Of a stretch of DNA of 64,000 nucleotides, positions 1-8,602 are shown piece after piece. This DNA comes from Bacillus massilinigeriensis (lineage in GTDB: Bacteria; Bacillota; Bacilli; Bacillales; Cytobacillaceae). Below the pieces are notes generated by a model. It saw only the letters and a program-made list of their open reading frames with translations, did not search any database and was not told the DNA's origin. The position numbers and the translations under genes were made by a program. Position 1 is the first letter of the stretch; each line of letters starts with the position of its first letter. Location: assembly GCF_900111815.1 (NCBI RefSeq), contig NZ_LT630004.1, positions 657,671 through 721,670 of the forward strand. Direction: 5' to 3'.

Positions 1-41
1 TAGCGCGAGTGCTGAAGGGGGCTGGCCTCCATGATGGATAA
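1..41 (+). CDS. ecfA2: C-terminal tail of an ECF transporter ATPase (partial)
   Basis: Only the last codons are in the window. The frame ending at the TAA at 39-41 reads ARVLKGAGLHDG, which resembles the usual end of Bacillus EcfA2 proteins, and overlaps the start of ecfT by 11 bp. Another frame ends with TGA at 32-34, so the frame choice is tentative. The assignment rests mainly on the conserved ecfA1-ecfA2-ecfT-truA-rplM-rpsI gene order. Confidence 0.4.
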   Translation, partial: ARVLKGAGLHDG

Positions 42-828
42 AGTTTTATTCGGCCGCTATGTACCAGCTGATTCCGTGCTGCACCGGATGGACCCGCGAT
101 CGAAGCTTATTCTTATCTTTTTATATGTCTGTATTGTCTTTTTGGCCAATAACCCATGGACTTATATAATTCTAGGTGTCTATACTCTTTTTCTTGCAGG
201 AATGTCGAAGATCCCTGCAAGATTCTTGATTGCCGGACTGAAGCCGGTGCTATGGCTTGTATTATTTACGTTCCTCCTGCATTTCTTTTTCACAAAAGGC
301 GGCGATCCGTTTTTTAAGATTGGGAGCTATGCAATCTATGAGGAAGGAATCCGGCAAGGTATCTATATTTCACTTCGGTTTCTCTTGTTGATTATCGTTA
401 CGTCTCTTCTGACGCTTACGACGACACCTATTGAAATTACGGACGGGCTGGAGAGCTTGCTTGGACCGCTGAAAAAAATCCGCTTCCCAGTCCATGAACT
501 TGCACTGATGATGTCCATCTCACTCCGCTTCATCCCAACGCTGATGCAGGAGACGGATAAAATCATGAAGGCGCAAATGGCGCGTGGTGTCGAGTACACA
601 AGCGGCCCGGTCAAGGATAGACTGAAGGCTATCGTCCCGCTTTTAATCCCGTTGTTCGTCAGCTCCTTCAAGAGGGCAGAAGAGCTTGCTATCGCCATGG
701 AGGCGCGCGGTTACAGGGGCGGCGAAGGCAGGACAAAGTACAGACAGCTGAGCTGGACGTTTGCCGATACAGGCATGCTGCTCTTGCTTGGTGCATTGAC
801 GATTTTATTAGTAGTGTTCAGGGGCTGA
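31..828 (+). CDS. ecfT: Energy-coupling factor transporter transmembrane protein EcfT
   Basis: Shared membrane subunit of ECF-type vitamin and micronutrient importers; it couples the two ATPases to interchangeable substrate-binding S components. The 265-residue product has several hydrophobic segments in its N-terminal half and near the C-terminus. The two family Ala-Arg-Gly coupling motifs are visible (AQMARGVEYTSG near 180 and AIAMEARGYRGG near 220). An SD (AAGGGGG at 15-21) precedes the ATG at 31; the next codon is also ATG. truA starts 3 bp after the stop, so the genes are probably cotranscribed, as in B. subtilis. Confidence 0.95.
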   Translation: MMDKVLFGRYVPADSVLHRMDPRSKLILIFLYVCIVFLANNPWTYIILGVYTLFLAGMSKIPARFLIAGLKPVLWLVLFTFLLHFFFTKGGDPFFKIGSYAIYEEGIRQGIYISLRFLLLIIVTSLLTLTTTPIEITDGLESLLGPLKKIRFPVHELALMMSISLRFIPTLMQETDKIMKAQMARGVEYTSGPVKDRLKAIVPLLIPLFVSSFKRAEELAIAMEARGYRGGEGRTKYRQLSWTFADTGMLLLLGALTILLVVFRG

Positions 829-831
829 TAG

Positions 832-1572
832 ATGGTGAAAAGAATTAAATGCATCGTCGCCTATGATGGGACAAATTTTGCCGGTTATCAGGTTCAGCCG
901 GGAAAGCGCACGGTCCAAAGTGAACTGGAGGCAGCGCTTGTGAAAATCCACAAAGGCCATGATGTGCGAGTATTCGCCTCGGGCCGTACGGATGCTGGCG
1001 TCCATGCCAAGGGACAGGTCATCCACTTTAACACGCCCTTGGGCCTACCAGAAGACAGGTGGATACCAGCGCTCAATTCGCTGCTGCCTCCTGATATCGC
1101 CATTCAGCATTCAAAAGCCGTTTCCCCTGATTTCCATGCGCGCTTTGATGCAGTGGGGAAGGAGTATCGCTACTTCATTCATCGCGGCAAAACGCGCGAC
1201 CCTTTTAAGCGAAATTACAGCTATCAGTTTCCTTACCCGCTGGCTCTTGAGAGAATCCGAGAAGCCATTCCGTTTTTGACAGGTACGCATGATTTCACAA
1301 GCTTTTGCTCTGCGAAGACAGAAGTAGAGGACAGGGTACGGACATTGGAGGAGATCGAACTTATCGAAGGTGATGACGGGTTTGTACTCTGCTTCAGGGG
1401 CAACGGATTCCTCTACAACATGGTGAGGATTTTAACTGGAACGCTGCTTGAAGTAGGCTCAGGAGAACGTGCTCCAGAGGAACTGACAGAAGTGCTCGAA
1501 AGACGAGACCGTTCCGCAGCCGGGAAGACTGCCCCTGGTAACGGATTATATCTTTGGGAAGTTTTCTACTAG
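832..1572 (+). CDS. truA: tRNA pseudouridine(38-40) synthase TruA
   Basis: Converts uridines 38, 39 and 40 of the tRNA anticodon stem-loop to pseudouridine. The 246-residue protein has the normal family length and carries the catalytic motif GRTDAGVHA, whose aspartate is the nucleophile, near residues 50-58. The ATG at 832 lies 3 bp after ecfT, with a GGGG-type SD inside the ecfT end. It is the last gene of the ECF operon and precedes the separately promoted rplM-rpsI unit. Confidence 0.96.
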   Translation: MVKRIKCIVAYDGTNFAGYQVQPGKRTVQSELEAALVKIHKGHDVRVFASGRTDAGVHAKGQVIHFNTPLGLPEDRWIPALNSLLPPDIAIQHSKAVSPDFHARFDAVGKEYRYFIHRGKTRDPFKRNYSYQFPYPLALERIREAIPFLTGTHDFTSFCSAKTEVEDRVRTLEEIELIEGDDGFVLCFRGNGFLYNMVRILTGTLLEVGSGERAPEELTEVLERRDRSAAGKTAPGNGLYLWEVFY

Positions 1573-1610
1573 CAATTTCGGAAAAAATACTATGACAACT
1601 AATCCTGGTG

Positions 1611-1639
1611 TTGACAATCTGGACATAAGGATATATCAT
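1611..1639 (+). promoter_or_regulatory. SigA promoter of rplM-rpsI
   Basis: TTGACA at 1611-1616 and TATCAT at 1634-1639 with a 17-bp spacer. It lies between truA and rplM and would give a leader of roughly 100 nt. Confidence 0.75.
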
Positions 1640-1645
1640 ATCATA

Positions 1646-1750
1646 TGTATGTATTTTAAACCCACGATAAGCCCCGGAAAGCCTTATCTGTGTAAAATAT
1701 ATCGACCGTAATGAAAATAGGATTTTTTTTAATTAACAGGAGGGACACTC
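1646..1750 (+). promoter_or_regulatory. 5' leader of rplM, candidate L13 autoregulatory leader
   Basis: The leader holds a clear stem-loop at 1663-1692: CACGATAAG pairs with CTTATCTGTG around a CCCCGGAAAGC-type loop. Bacillus rplM-rpsI operons have a structured L13 leader, and position and hairpin fit. A covariance search with the Rfam L13 leader would decide. The rplM SD (AGGAGGGA, 1738-1745) ends the leader. Confidence 0.5.
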
Positions 1751-2188
1751 ATGCGTTCAACGTTTATGGCAAATGCCAAGAATATCGAGCGTAAATGGTA
1801 TGTCATCGATGCAGAAGGCCAAACTCTTGGTCGCCTTGCAAGCGAAGTTGCATCCATTTTGCGCGGTAAACATAAGCCGACTTTCACTCCACATGTAGAT
1901 ACTGGAGATCATGTCATCATCATCAATGCTTCAAAGATCGAACTTACTGGCAAGAAATTGACTGACAAAATCTACTACCGCCACTCTATGCACCCAGGCG
2001 GACTAAAGCAAAGAACTGCTTTGGAAATGCGTACGAACTACCCTACAAAAATGCTTGAGCTTGCTATCAAAGGCATGCTTCCAAAGAACTCTCTTGGACG
2101 TCAAATGTTCAAAAAACTGAATGTATATGCTGGAAACGAGCATCCACATCAGGCACAACAACCTGAAGTTTACGAACTTCGCGGATAA
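1751..2188 (+). CDS. rplM: Large ribosomal subunit protein uL13
   Basis: Structural protein of the 50S subunit, important early in assembly. The 145-residue product has the normal length and conserved features such as [17 protein letters not shown] near the N-terminus and [16 protein letters not shown] near residue 110. The ATG is 6 bp after AGGAGGGA; a second ATG five codons later is possible. rpsI follows after 20 bp, giving the standard L13-S9 operon. Confidence 0.98.
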   Translation: MRSTFMANAKNIERKWYVIDAEGQTLGRLASEVASILRGKHKPTFTPHVDTGDHVIIINASKIELTGKKLTDKIYYRHSMHPGGLKQRTALEMRTNYPTKMLELAIKGMLPKNSLGRQMFKKLNVYAGNEHPHQAQQPEVYELRG

Positions 2189-2208
2189 TTATTAAGGAGG
2201 TTATTAAC

Positions 2209-2601
2209 TTGGCACAGGTTCAATATATCGGTACCGGTCGTCGTAAGAGCTCCGTTGCAAGGGTTCGCCTAGTACCTGGCGACGGTAAAATCATCATCAA
2301 TGGTCGTGAAATCGAAGACTATATCCCATTCGCAGCATTGCGTGAAGTGGTTAAACAACCACTTGTAGCTACTGAAACTCTTGGCAGCTATGACATTCTT
2401 GTCAACGTACATGGCGGCGGCTACACTGGTCAAGCTGGCGCAATCCGCCACGGCATCGCTCGTGCATTGCTTCAAGTTGATCCAGAATACCGTCCATCCC
2501 TTAAGAGTGCAGGTCTTCTGACTCGTGACGCTCGTATGAAAGAACGTAAAAAATACGGTCTTAAAGGCGCTCGTCGTGCACCTCAGTTCTCAAAACGTTA
2601 A
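2209..2601 (+). CDS. rpsI: Small ribosomal subunit protein uS9
   Basis: 30S head protein whose C-terminal tail reaches the P-site tRNA. The 130-residue product has the N-terminal [12 protein letters not shown] motif and the conserved basic C-terminus ([16 protein letters not shown]). The start codon is TTG, supported by AAGGAGG at 2194-2200. A strong terminator follows at 2624-2660. Confidence 0.98.
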   Translation: MAQVQYIGTGRRKSSVARVRLVPGDGKIIINGREIEDYIPFAALREVVKQPLVATETLGSYDILVNVHGGGYTGQAGAIRHGIARALLQVDPEYRPSLKSAGLLTRDARMKERKKYGLKGARRAPQFSKR

Positions 2602-2623
2602 TATTGCCTAAATATCAACGTTT

Positions 2624-2660
2624 CAAACCCTTTTCTGAACTTTCGGGAAAGGGTTTTTTT
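2624..2660 (+). terminator. Rho-independent terminator of rplM-rpsI
   Basis: A CCCTTTT...AAAGGG hairpin with an inner TTCG-rich loop is followed by seven T. A near-identical copy (29 of 31 bases over 2628-2658) occurs at 4739-4769. Confidence 0.9.
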
Positions 2661-2677
2661 ATGTCCCACCCTTCTGC

Positions 2678-2935
2678 ATGAGATATCGCACTGCATATTT
2701 ATATGCATACGGAGAATCTTCAGGAGGTGCGGCACGTCAATCCTTTAAAGCAGCTGTCAAACAAGCGCTTGGGAAGCCAGTTATTGTGGCCGACAGGTTT
2801 CACTTTGTCCGACATCTATTGGGCGCTCGATGGTGTAAGGAGACGGGTTCAATCCAGTTGGCACGACTACGATCGGAAGAAATGGAAAAAAATGCGTCAT
2901 GTATTTTATAAGAAACCCTCTCTTTTTGTTCCAAC
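2678..2935 (+). pseudogene. ISL3-family transposase fragment
   Basis: Two frames together encode an ISL3-type DDE core segment: KPVIVADRFHFVRHL in the first frame, then IYWALDGVRRRVQ and KKMRHVFYKKPS in another. A frameshift lies near 2815. Both ends of the gene are missing. It sits directly downstream of the rpsI terminator in a region with an integrase remnant, so it is probably debris from mobile DNA at this site. Confidence 0.75.
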
Positions 2936-3175
2936 GAAAATCAAACGCTGTTATTCTCTTTCATATTGATCGACCTATGTGTTATTTATCTAACTATAAC
3001 ACTAAAGTATCGTACGACATCTATCCTAGCAGAGGGGGAAAAACACTTTACTAAACTCAACAAAGAGGTATACTGCGATTGTAGCTTATGCCTCAACTTG
3101 GTGCGGAGTTTCAGTTAAACATTCTTGCAGTAGTTTTACAAACAACCCAAAATAAAATTAAAGGAGACTTTATTT

Positions 3176-3274
3176 ATGTTAACTAGTTTTGGAGTTCCAG
3201 GAATCATTATTACAGGCTTAGCGATAGTTGGATTAGTTTTTTTATTTAAAAAAATGTTCAAGCGAAATAACTAA
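3176..3274 (+). CDS. Small hydrophobic membrane protein, 32 aa
   Basis: A 32-residue product: MLTSFGVPG, then one hydrophobic helix (about residues 10-24), then a basic tail KKMFKRNN. A good SD (AAGGAG at 3161-3166) lies 9 bp upstream of the ATG, the best evidence that it is real. A single helix with a basic C-terminus suggests a membrane peptide. The N-terminus is vaguely like TatA, but the amphipathic helix is absent. I do not recognise the family. It lies in the mobile remnant region after rpsI. Confidence 0.55.
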   Translation: MLTSFGVPGIIITGLAIVGLVFLFKKMFKRNN

Positions 3275-3289
3275 CATTAAAATAGTATT

Positions 3290-3406
3290 AGAAAAAGCAG
3301 CTAAAATTCCATGCATGTACTTCTGGAACATCTCGGCTGTTTTCTCTTTCGCTTCATCGGTCACATGAGTGTAAATATCCATTGTGGTCTTACGCCAATA
3401 TTTTAA
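3290..3406 (-). pseudogene. C-terminal remnant of a tyrosine-recombinase integrase
   Basis: The minus strand encodes TTMDIYTHVTDEAKEKTAEM and a following helix. This matches the C-terminus of phage/ICE integrases, with the catalytic tyrosine in IYTHV. The catalytic Arg and His boxes upstream are missing. It suggests that a genetic element once integrated here; the duplicated rpsI terminator at 4736 fits that idea. Confidence 0.65.
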
Positions 3407-3691
3407 GGATGCCTATTTGTACCCGCCCACGATAAACAACGGATACGGACTGCCAAAGCAAAGCATCGTTAACGTGCTGAATGCGTAGGAAGCGCATTGC
3501 AAACCGCTGGTATTTCATATAGACGCGGTTCTATTCTCGTATTCAATCTCGATTTCATTCTCTCCGTTCCAGTTTGGGTGGCATTCGGGTGGATTGACGG
3601 GTTACAATGATTAGTAGAAAACTCGTGTATACAGCATTGTTCCATTGGAGTAACCAACTTTTTCCGAAACAAACAGTTATGGGGGGTTGAC

Positions 3692-3802
3692 TTGGTAAGA
3701 GTAGACAATAAAGAGAAAAAAGACTTGTATAAGGTCGTATTAACTTTTGGAATAGGTTGTGCTGTACTAGCACTTGTTCCTTTCATCTATGGCCTTTTTT
3801 GA
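3692..3802 (+). CDS. Small single-helix membrane protein, 36 aa
   Basis: TTG start 5 bp after GGGGGG (3681-3686). The product has a charged N-terminus (VRVDNKEKKDLYK) and one hydrophobic segment of about 20 residues ending in YGLF. No family is recognised. It resembles the 3176 gene only in being a short single-pass protein within the same insert. The SD supports translation, but expression is unproven. Confidence 0.4.
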   Translation: MVRVDNKEKKDLYKVVLTFGIGCAVLALVPFIYGLF

Positions 3803-3958
3803 GTTTCTTTTCAAAAATCAGGCCAGATAATGCGGAATGAAATTACTACATCATAAAACTTATTGGTAAACTGAACTTACACAACTATGATAATTATAAG
3901 GCAAATATTTATATAGACTTAAACGATTATGAGTAAAAATAATAAGGGGGAAACTAAC

Positions 3959-4528
<570 letters not shown>

Positions 4529-4735
4529 CCTTTGCACAGACAGCTAAATTTGAATTTGAGAACAAATCACCTAGTGATTGTACATCAGCACAGATAAAAA
4601 ATGATCAACCTTTTTTATAAAACCACCACCTTAATTGAATAGGAAAACAGCTGATTAGCCTACTGCTCAAGGAGCATGAAAATCAAGATACAACAAGACT
4701 AGGCGCTAATATTTACATAGTGGATTTTAAAAGGT

Positions 4736-4769
4736 ACACCCTTTTCCGAACTTTCGGGAGAGGGTTTTT
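4736..4769 (+). terminator. Second copy of the rpsI-type terminator
   Basis: CCCTTTTCCGAACTTTCGGG followed by AGAGGG and five T. It matches the rpsI terminator at 29 of 31 bases, and the differences keep the stem paired. It either ends the DUF4256 transcript or marks the right side of an insertion that duplicated the terminator. Confidence 0.8.
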
Positions 4770-4778
4770 GTCATATCC

Positions 4779-4850
4779 AAATGTGGCCTGACATTTCCCT
4801 TTTATAATGTGTCCCAGGTCACATTTTTTGCTTGAAAAATACTGTATAGT
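4779..4850 (+). promoter_or_regulatory. Promoter with Crp/Fnr-type operators
   Basis: An inverted repeat AATGTG-N8-CACATT spans 4806-4825, and a second, AAATGT-N6-ACATTT, spans 4779-4796. TATAGT at 4845-4850 is a good -10. With a start near 4857, the first operator is centred at -41.5, the classical class II activator position. No good -35 is seen, consistent with activator dependence. The likely ligand is the regulator encoded at 5689-6369. Confidence 0.6.
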
Positions 4851-4966
4851 CATGTTGAGGATGATTTTTTCAACCTTACACAATTCAATGTTTTAGGATG
4901 GAAACAGTAATATAAGAACAAGTCTCGGAAATATTGGAGTCTTTGATTGATAGAAAGGAGAATGTG

Positions 4967-5671
4967 ATGATGTCTTTCTACAAAACATTAACACCTTATT
5001 ATGATGATATTTTTCCTGCAAACGAAAAAACACTCGCCTTTTTGGCAGATCATTTCAAAGTGGGAGCTTCTATTTTAGATGTAGGAGCAGGGACGGGGAA
5101 CATGGCAGTTTCTCTTGCCAAGAAAGGTTTCCGCCTAACAGCGATGGAGCCAGAGAAGGGCATGGCGGAACAAGTCCGTCTGAAGGCCCAAGCTCAACAG
5201 CTTCCAATCAGCGTTACGACGGATACGATGCAGCAACTTGATACGGTTGATGGAACATTTCAAGGAATTTATTGTATCGGCAACACGCTTGTTCACTTGA
5301 ATGATATGGAGGAAATGCGCACCTTTTTTCAACAAACGTTTGATAAATTGGAGACGAAAGGCGTCTTTATTTTTCAAATCGTGAATTTTGATAAGAAGGA
5401 TTTTGTTTTCCCGGTTATTGAAAAAGAGGGCTTTTTATTTGAACGCCAGTATAAACGAGATGGCGAGAAGATATTGTTCACGACGACGCTCTCCACAAAA
5501 GAGCGTGCCCAAACTAACACCATTTCGTTGTATCCGGCTACCGAAGCGCAGTTGCGCCCATTATTGGAAGCGTGCGGATTTGAATCCATCACTGCATACG
5601 GGAATTTTGCTTTAAAAGCATATAATAACGATGCACCGGCGTTGATTATGGTGGCGAAGAAAGGAAAATAA
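4967..5671 (+). CDS. Class I SAM-dependent methyltransferase
   Basis: A 234-residue product with a Rossmann methyltransferase fold: motif I ILDVGAGTGNMAVSLAKKG (about residues 37-55), acidic motif II AMEP, and motif IV region IYCIGNTLVHL. The substrate cannot be told from sequence. The start at 4967 lies 6 bp after AAGGAG; a second ATG follows at once. In B. subtilis a methyltransferase gene (ybaJ) lies between rpsI and ybaK, so this may be its positional counterpart, but the Crp/Fnr-type promoter and neighbours suggest membership of the local redox or nitric-oxide regulon. Confidence 0.85.
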   Translation: MMSFYKTLTPYYDDIFPANEKTLAFLADHFKVGASILDVGAGTGNMAVSLAKKGFRLTAMEPEKGMAEQVRLKAQAQQLPISVTTDTMQQLDTVDGTFQGIYCIGNTLVHLNDMEEMRTFFQQTFDKLETKGVFIFQIVNFDKKDFVFPVIEKEGFLFERQYKRDGEKILFTTTLSTKERAQTNTISLYPATEAQLRPLLEACGFESITAYGNFALKAYNNDAPALIMVAKKGK

Positions 5672-5688
5672 ACAGACTAGCCTTAACG

Positions 5689-6369
5689 CTATATAAGCAG
5701 TTTTTCTAATGCTTCTCTATCGCAAATACGTATTTGCCGGCCTGATAATGCAATATAGCCTTTTTGGTGAAAAAAGGAAAGTTTTCGGCTGAGTGTTTCC
5801 CTGGATGCTCCTAGCATCGATGCCGTGTCTGTTTTATTAACGGGGAGTTTGAACGTTTCATGCTCACTGTTTTCACTGCATTGCAGCAGGAAGGAAGCCA
5901 ATCGTTGTCCGACATCTTGGGTGTTCAATCGACTAAGTCGGAATTCTGCTTTTTCCAGCCTCTCGCTGAGCTGATTGAGCATGTTGAACTGCAAGCTTGG
6001 TATTTTGGCGATGATGTCTTTAAATGCGTAGCCTTGCAGTATACAGACTTCGGTCGCCTCGATCGCTTCGGCATTTGATGTTAACGGGTTATTACGGAAC
6101 AGAGCCAATTCGCCGAAAAAATCGCCTGCCTGAATGATGCGGACGACTTGCTCACGTCCATCCTCGAATACGTGTGTTATTTTGACAGTACCTTGACGGA
6201 CGATAAATAAATGGTTGCTCAAATCACCAGCAAAAAAAATAACTTCTCCTTTTTTGTATGTTTTATGTGTCATGATGGGGGAAAGCTCCATCATTTCGTT
6301 GGGTTTTAAAGATTGAAAAATCGGTACAGCAGATAGGCAATACTTGCGATTACACTGTAGACACTGCAC
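5689..6369 (-). CDS. Crp/Fnr-family transcriptional regulator with N-terminal cysteine cluster
   Basis: A 226-residue protein. An N-terminal cluster CLQCNRKYC (Cys 3, 6, 11) precedes a cyclic-nucleotide-binding-type beta barrel (about 20-130, with GDFFGELALF), a dimerisation helix, and a C-terminal winged HTH with recognition helix SRETLSRKL. The cysteines could bind an Fe-S cluster or act as a redox sensor; B. subtilis Fnr carries its cluster at the C-terminus, so this is a different subtype. GTG start, with AGGAGG somewhat far upstream (about 12 bp). It is divergent from the DUF1858-DUF438 operon, and a TGTGA-N6-TCACA operator lies between them, suggesting control of both directions. Confidence 0.88.
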   Translation of the reverse strand: MQCLQCNRKYCLSAVPIFQSLKPNEMMELSPIMTHKTYKKGEVIFFAGDLSNHLFIVRQGTVKITHVFEDGREQVVRIIQAGDFFGELALFRNNPLTSNAEAIEATEVCILQGYAFKDIIAKIPSLQFNMLNQLSERLEKAEFRLSRLNTQDVGQRLASFLLQCSENSEHETFKLPVNKTDTASMLGASRETLSRKLSFFHQKGYIALSGRQIRICDREALEKLLI

Positions 6370-6480
6370 TTGCTCCGTTACCTCCTCAATAAAATTGTTA
6401 TCTTTCGTTATGTCATATGTTTAAACGATAAAACGAGCGAACTGATATGTTTTATTTTACTTGTTTCTGGATTTTCTTTT

Positions 6481-6523
6481 TGTGATCTGCATCACATTTT
6501 TCTCTGTATCAAGATGTTACAGT
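6481..6523 (+). promoter_or_regulatory. Crp/Fnr operator and promoter of the DUF1858-DUF438 operon
   Basis: A perfect 16-bp palindrome, TGTGATCTGCATCACA, at 6481-6496. An extended -10 (TGTTACAGT, hexamer at 6518-6523) implies a start near 6530, so the palindrome is centred at -41.5, the class II activator position. It also lies about 110 bp upstream of the divergent regulator gene and may mediate its autoregulation. Confidence 0.75.
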
Positions 6524-6544
6524 TTTAATAGATGAGGTGAGACG

Positions 6545-6772
6545 ATGACAAAAGTAATCGATATCAATCAAACTATTTATGAACTGTATAATCAATATCC
6601 TGAAATAATCACAATCATGAGTGAACTCGGTTTTGACCATATTTCGAAGCCCGGGATGCTGCAATCTGCGGGCCGGGTTATGACATTGCCAAAAGGTTGT
6701 CGCATGAAAGGTATTTCGTTGCAAACGGCAATCAGTGCCTTTGAACGTCATGGATTTTCTATTAAAGAGTAA
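6545..6772 (+). CDS. DUF1858 domain protein
   Basis: A 75-residue protein with the DUF1858 pattern: an N-terminal IDINQTIYELYNQYPEI segment, LGFDHI, and a central PGMLQSAGRVMTLPKGC. This fold is often linked to hybrid-cluster or nitric-oxide-related proteins and to DUF438 proteins. The ATG follows GAGGTGAGACG. The DUF438 gene begins 13 bp downstream, so they form an operon under the Crp/Fnr site. Confidence 0.85.
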   Translation: MTKVIDINQTIYELYNQYPEIITIMSELGFDHISKPGMLQSAGRVMTLPKGCRMKGISLQTAISAFERHGFSIKE

Positions 6773-6785
6773 CGGAGGATAACTG

Positions 6786-8021
6786 ATGAGCGAGTTTATT
6801 AATAATCGTGAACAACAATCATTAACGAAACCAGAACGTCAAGAGCTACTAAAAGAAATCATTAAAGAATTGCATAATGGCCGCAGTGTGGAGGAAGTAA
6901 AAGGGCGATTTGAAAAGGCAGTAGGAAGCATTACCGTGGAAGAAATTTCGCAATTAGAACATGCATTGATGGAAGAAGAGGGCATTCCGGTTGCGGAGGT
7001 ACAACGTCTTTGTTCGGTGCATACCGCCATCTTCAAAGGTTCCATTGAAGAAATTCATCGTTCAGAAAGACCGGAAGATCAGCCAGGGCATCCTGTTCAT
7101 ACATTCAAGCGAGAAAATAAGGAAATTGATCTCCTGGTGAATTTCAAAATTCAACTGCATTTTGACCGTTTCAAGAAAGGCGATGAGGAAGAACATATCT
7201 ACAAGATGATTGAAGACTTGAATTTATTGCTTGATATCGACAAGCATTATAGCCGTAAGGAAAATTTGTTGCTCCCCTTTTTAGAAAAGTACGGTATTCT
7301 AGGGCCTACGCAAGTCATGTGGGGAGTAGATGACCGCATTCGTGACGCGATTAAAGCTGCTAAACAGGCTTTGACTCACTACAAAAAAGAAGACAAGCAG
7401 CATGTAATCGACACGATGGAAATCGTGATTCGCGAAGTGACGGAAATGATTTTCAAAGAAGAAAACATTTTATTCCCGATGGCACTTCAGCATTTAACGG
7501 AGGATGAATGGGGAAAAATCGCTTATGAAAGTGATGTTATCGGCTTTTGTTTGATTGATTCCGTAGCCGAATGGAAGCCAGAAAGACAAGCGTTGGCTGA
7601 TACGACCATTTCGGAAGGATTTATCCGTATGGAAACCGGCATTTTGTCGATTGAACAATTGGAACTTATGCTAAACCATTTGCCTGTTGATATTACATTC
7701 ATTGACCAAGATGATGTTGTACGCTATTTTTCTCATGGGAAAGAACGTATCTTCACAAGAACGAAAGCGGTTATCGGAAGAACGGTGCAAAACTGTCATC
7801 CGCCGAAAAGTGTTCACGTTGTGGAGCAACTATTGCAAGATTTCAAATCGGGTGTAAAGGACAGCGAGGATTTCTGGATTCAATTCAAAGACAAATATAT
7901 TTATATCCGTTATTTCGCCGTCCGCGATGAAAAAGGGACATACATGGGTACACTTGAATTCACGCAAAATATTACGCCAATCAAAGAGATCGAAGGCGAA
8001 AAGCGTATTCTATCTTTATAA
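6786..8021 (+). CDS. DUF438-hemerythrin-PAS protein
   Basis: The 411-residue product has an N-terminal DUF438 helical domain (about 18-85), a hemerythrin HHE region (about 95-235) with HPVHTFKREN, HYSRKENLLLPFLEKYG and EENILFPMALQHL supplying di-iron ligands, and a C-terminal PAS domain (about 290-400) with FIDQDDVVRYFSHGKERIF and a CHPPKSVHVVEQLL segment. Hemerythrin domains bind O2 or NO. With the Crp/Fnr promoter this suggests oxygen or nitric-oxide sensing or iron-centre repair. SD CGGAGGA. Followed by a strong terminator. Confidence 0.9.
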   Translation: MSEFINNREQQSLTKPERQELLKEIIKELHNGRSVEEVKGRFEKAVGSITVEEISQLEHALMEEEGIPVAEVQRLCSVHTAIFKGSIEEIHRSERPEDQPGHPVHTFKRENKEIDLLVNFKIQLHFDRFKKGDEEEHIYKMIEDLNLLLDIDKHYSRKENLLLPFLEKYGILGPTQVMWGVDDRIRDAIKAAKQALTHYKKEDKQHVIDTMEIVIREVTEMIFKEENILFPMALQHLTEDEWGKIAYESDVIGFCLIDSVAEWKPERQALADTTISEGFIRMETGILSIEQLELMLNHLPVDITFIDQDDVVRYFSHGKERIFTRTKAVIGRTVQNCHPPKSVHVVEQLLQDFKSGVKDSEDFWIQFKDKYIYIRYFAVRDEKGTYMGTLEFTQNITPIKEIEGEKRILSL

Positions 8022-8068
8022 AAACAAAACCAATCTGTACAAATTGTATAGATTGGTTTTGTTTTTTT
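8021..8068 (+). terminator. Terminator after the DUF438 gene
   Basis: AAAACAAAACCAATCT pairs with AGATTGGTTTTGTTTT around a short loop, followed by further T. Confidence 0.9.
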
Positions 8069-8079
8069 CCGAGGAAAGG

Positions 8080-8155
8080 ACAAGCAGCTTTTCCGCGGGA
8101 CATGCCGGAGGGTCTATAGGCGATTGCTCACGCAGTATTCCTCGCGCGAGACTCT
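8080..8155. repeat. Degenerate Bacillus-type dispersed intergenic repeat
   Basis: GC-rich segment with CTTTTCCGCGGGACATGCCGGAGG and an irregular palindromic continuation. It resembles the TTTCCGCGG...GGAAAGCGAA repeat family of Bacillus intergenic regions; clearer copies lie at 28848 and 63098. No coding potential seen. Confidence 0.35.
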
Positions 8156-8302
8156 AAACCTTAAAAATTGTCATTTTGATTGGTTTTTTGAGGGGAAAAG
8201 GGATGGTTTTTGGTGATGCAGCTAAAGTTTTTGAATAGTTTGGCGTGTGGAACCGATTATACAACTGTCTTCTGCTTGCCCGGATGCCACTGCAATAAGG
8301 AT

Positions 8303-8407
8303 ATCTACGGTAATCGACGATTTATCTACGGTAAACAGCAATTTATGTACGGTGATTCACATTTTATCTACGGTAAACTAGAATTTATCTACAGTAGCTT
8401 CCAGATT
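8303..8407 (+). repeat. Tandem 21-bp repeat, five copies (ATCTACGGTAA type)
   Basis: Units start at 8303, 8324, 8345, 8366 and 8387, each exactly 21 bp, with consensus ATCTACGGTAA followed by a variable part and ATTT. They encode a seven-residue repeat in one frame, but the preserved positions look DNA-level. The 21-bp period matches that of the array at 13040-14345. The stretch 8156-8300 shows nothing else. Confidence 0.85.
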
Positions 8408-8515
8408 GTTTCCAATTACTCTTTATGAAGCCAAAATCCCCCTAAAAAGCTTAGGCATTTAAATGCCTCCATTGTTTTTCAAGCAAAAGCATTCCTATAA
8501 CATTGTTTCCCTCTG

Positions 8516-8578
8516 GTTAACTTTATTACCCAAAGTTAACTAGCAATCCATTGGTTTATTTAAAGAAAGGAATATAAT
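8516..8578 (+). promoter_or_regulatory. Operator and promoter of the XRE-yxlEFG-like operon
   Basis: A perfect 9-bp inverted repeat GTTAACTTT-N7-AAAGTTAAC lies at 8516-8540. TTGGTT at 8551-8556 and TATAAT at 8573-8578 (16-bp spacer) form a SigA-type promoter just downstream. The repeat could bind the XRE-type regulator encoded by the first gene. Confidence 0.6.
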
Positions 8579-8602
8579 GATTTATAGAGGGGGTGAGGGA
8601 GA

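Noticed and set aside
8210-8428. ORF encoding a seven-residue tandem repeat
   Set aside because: The 21-bp repeat forces the periodic protein; the TTG start is poor and the repeat looks DNA-level. Not excluded, but not supported.
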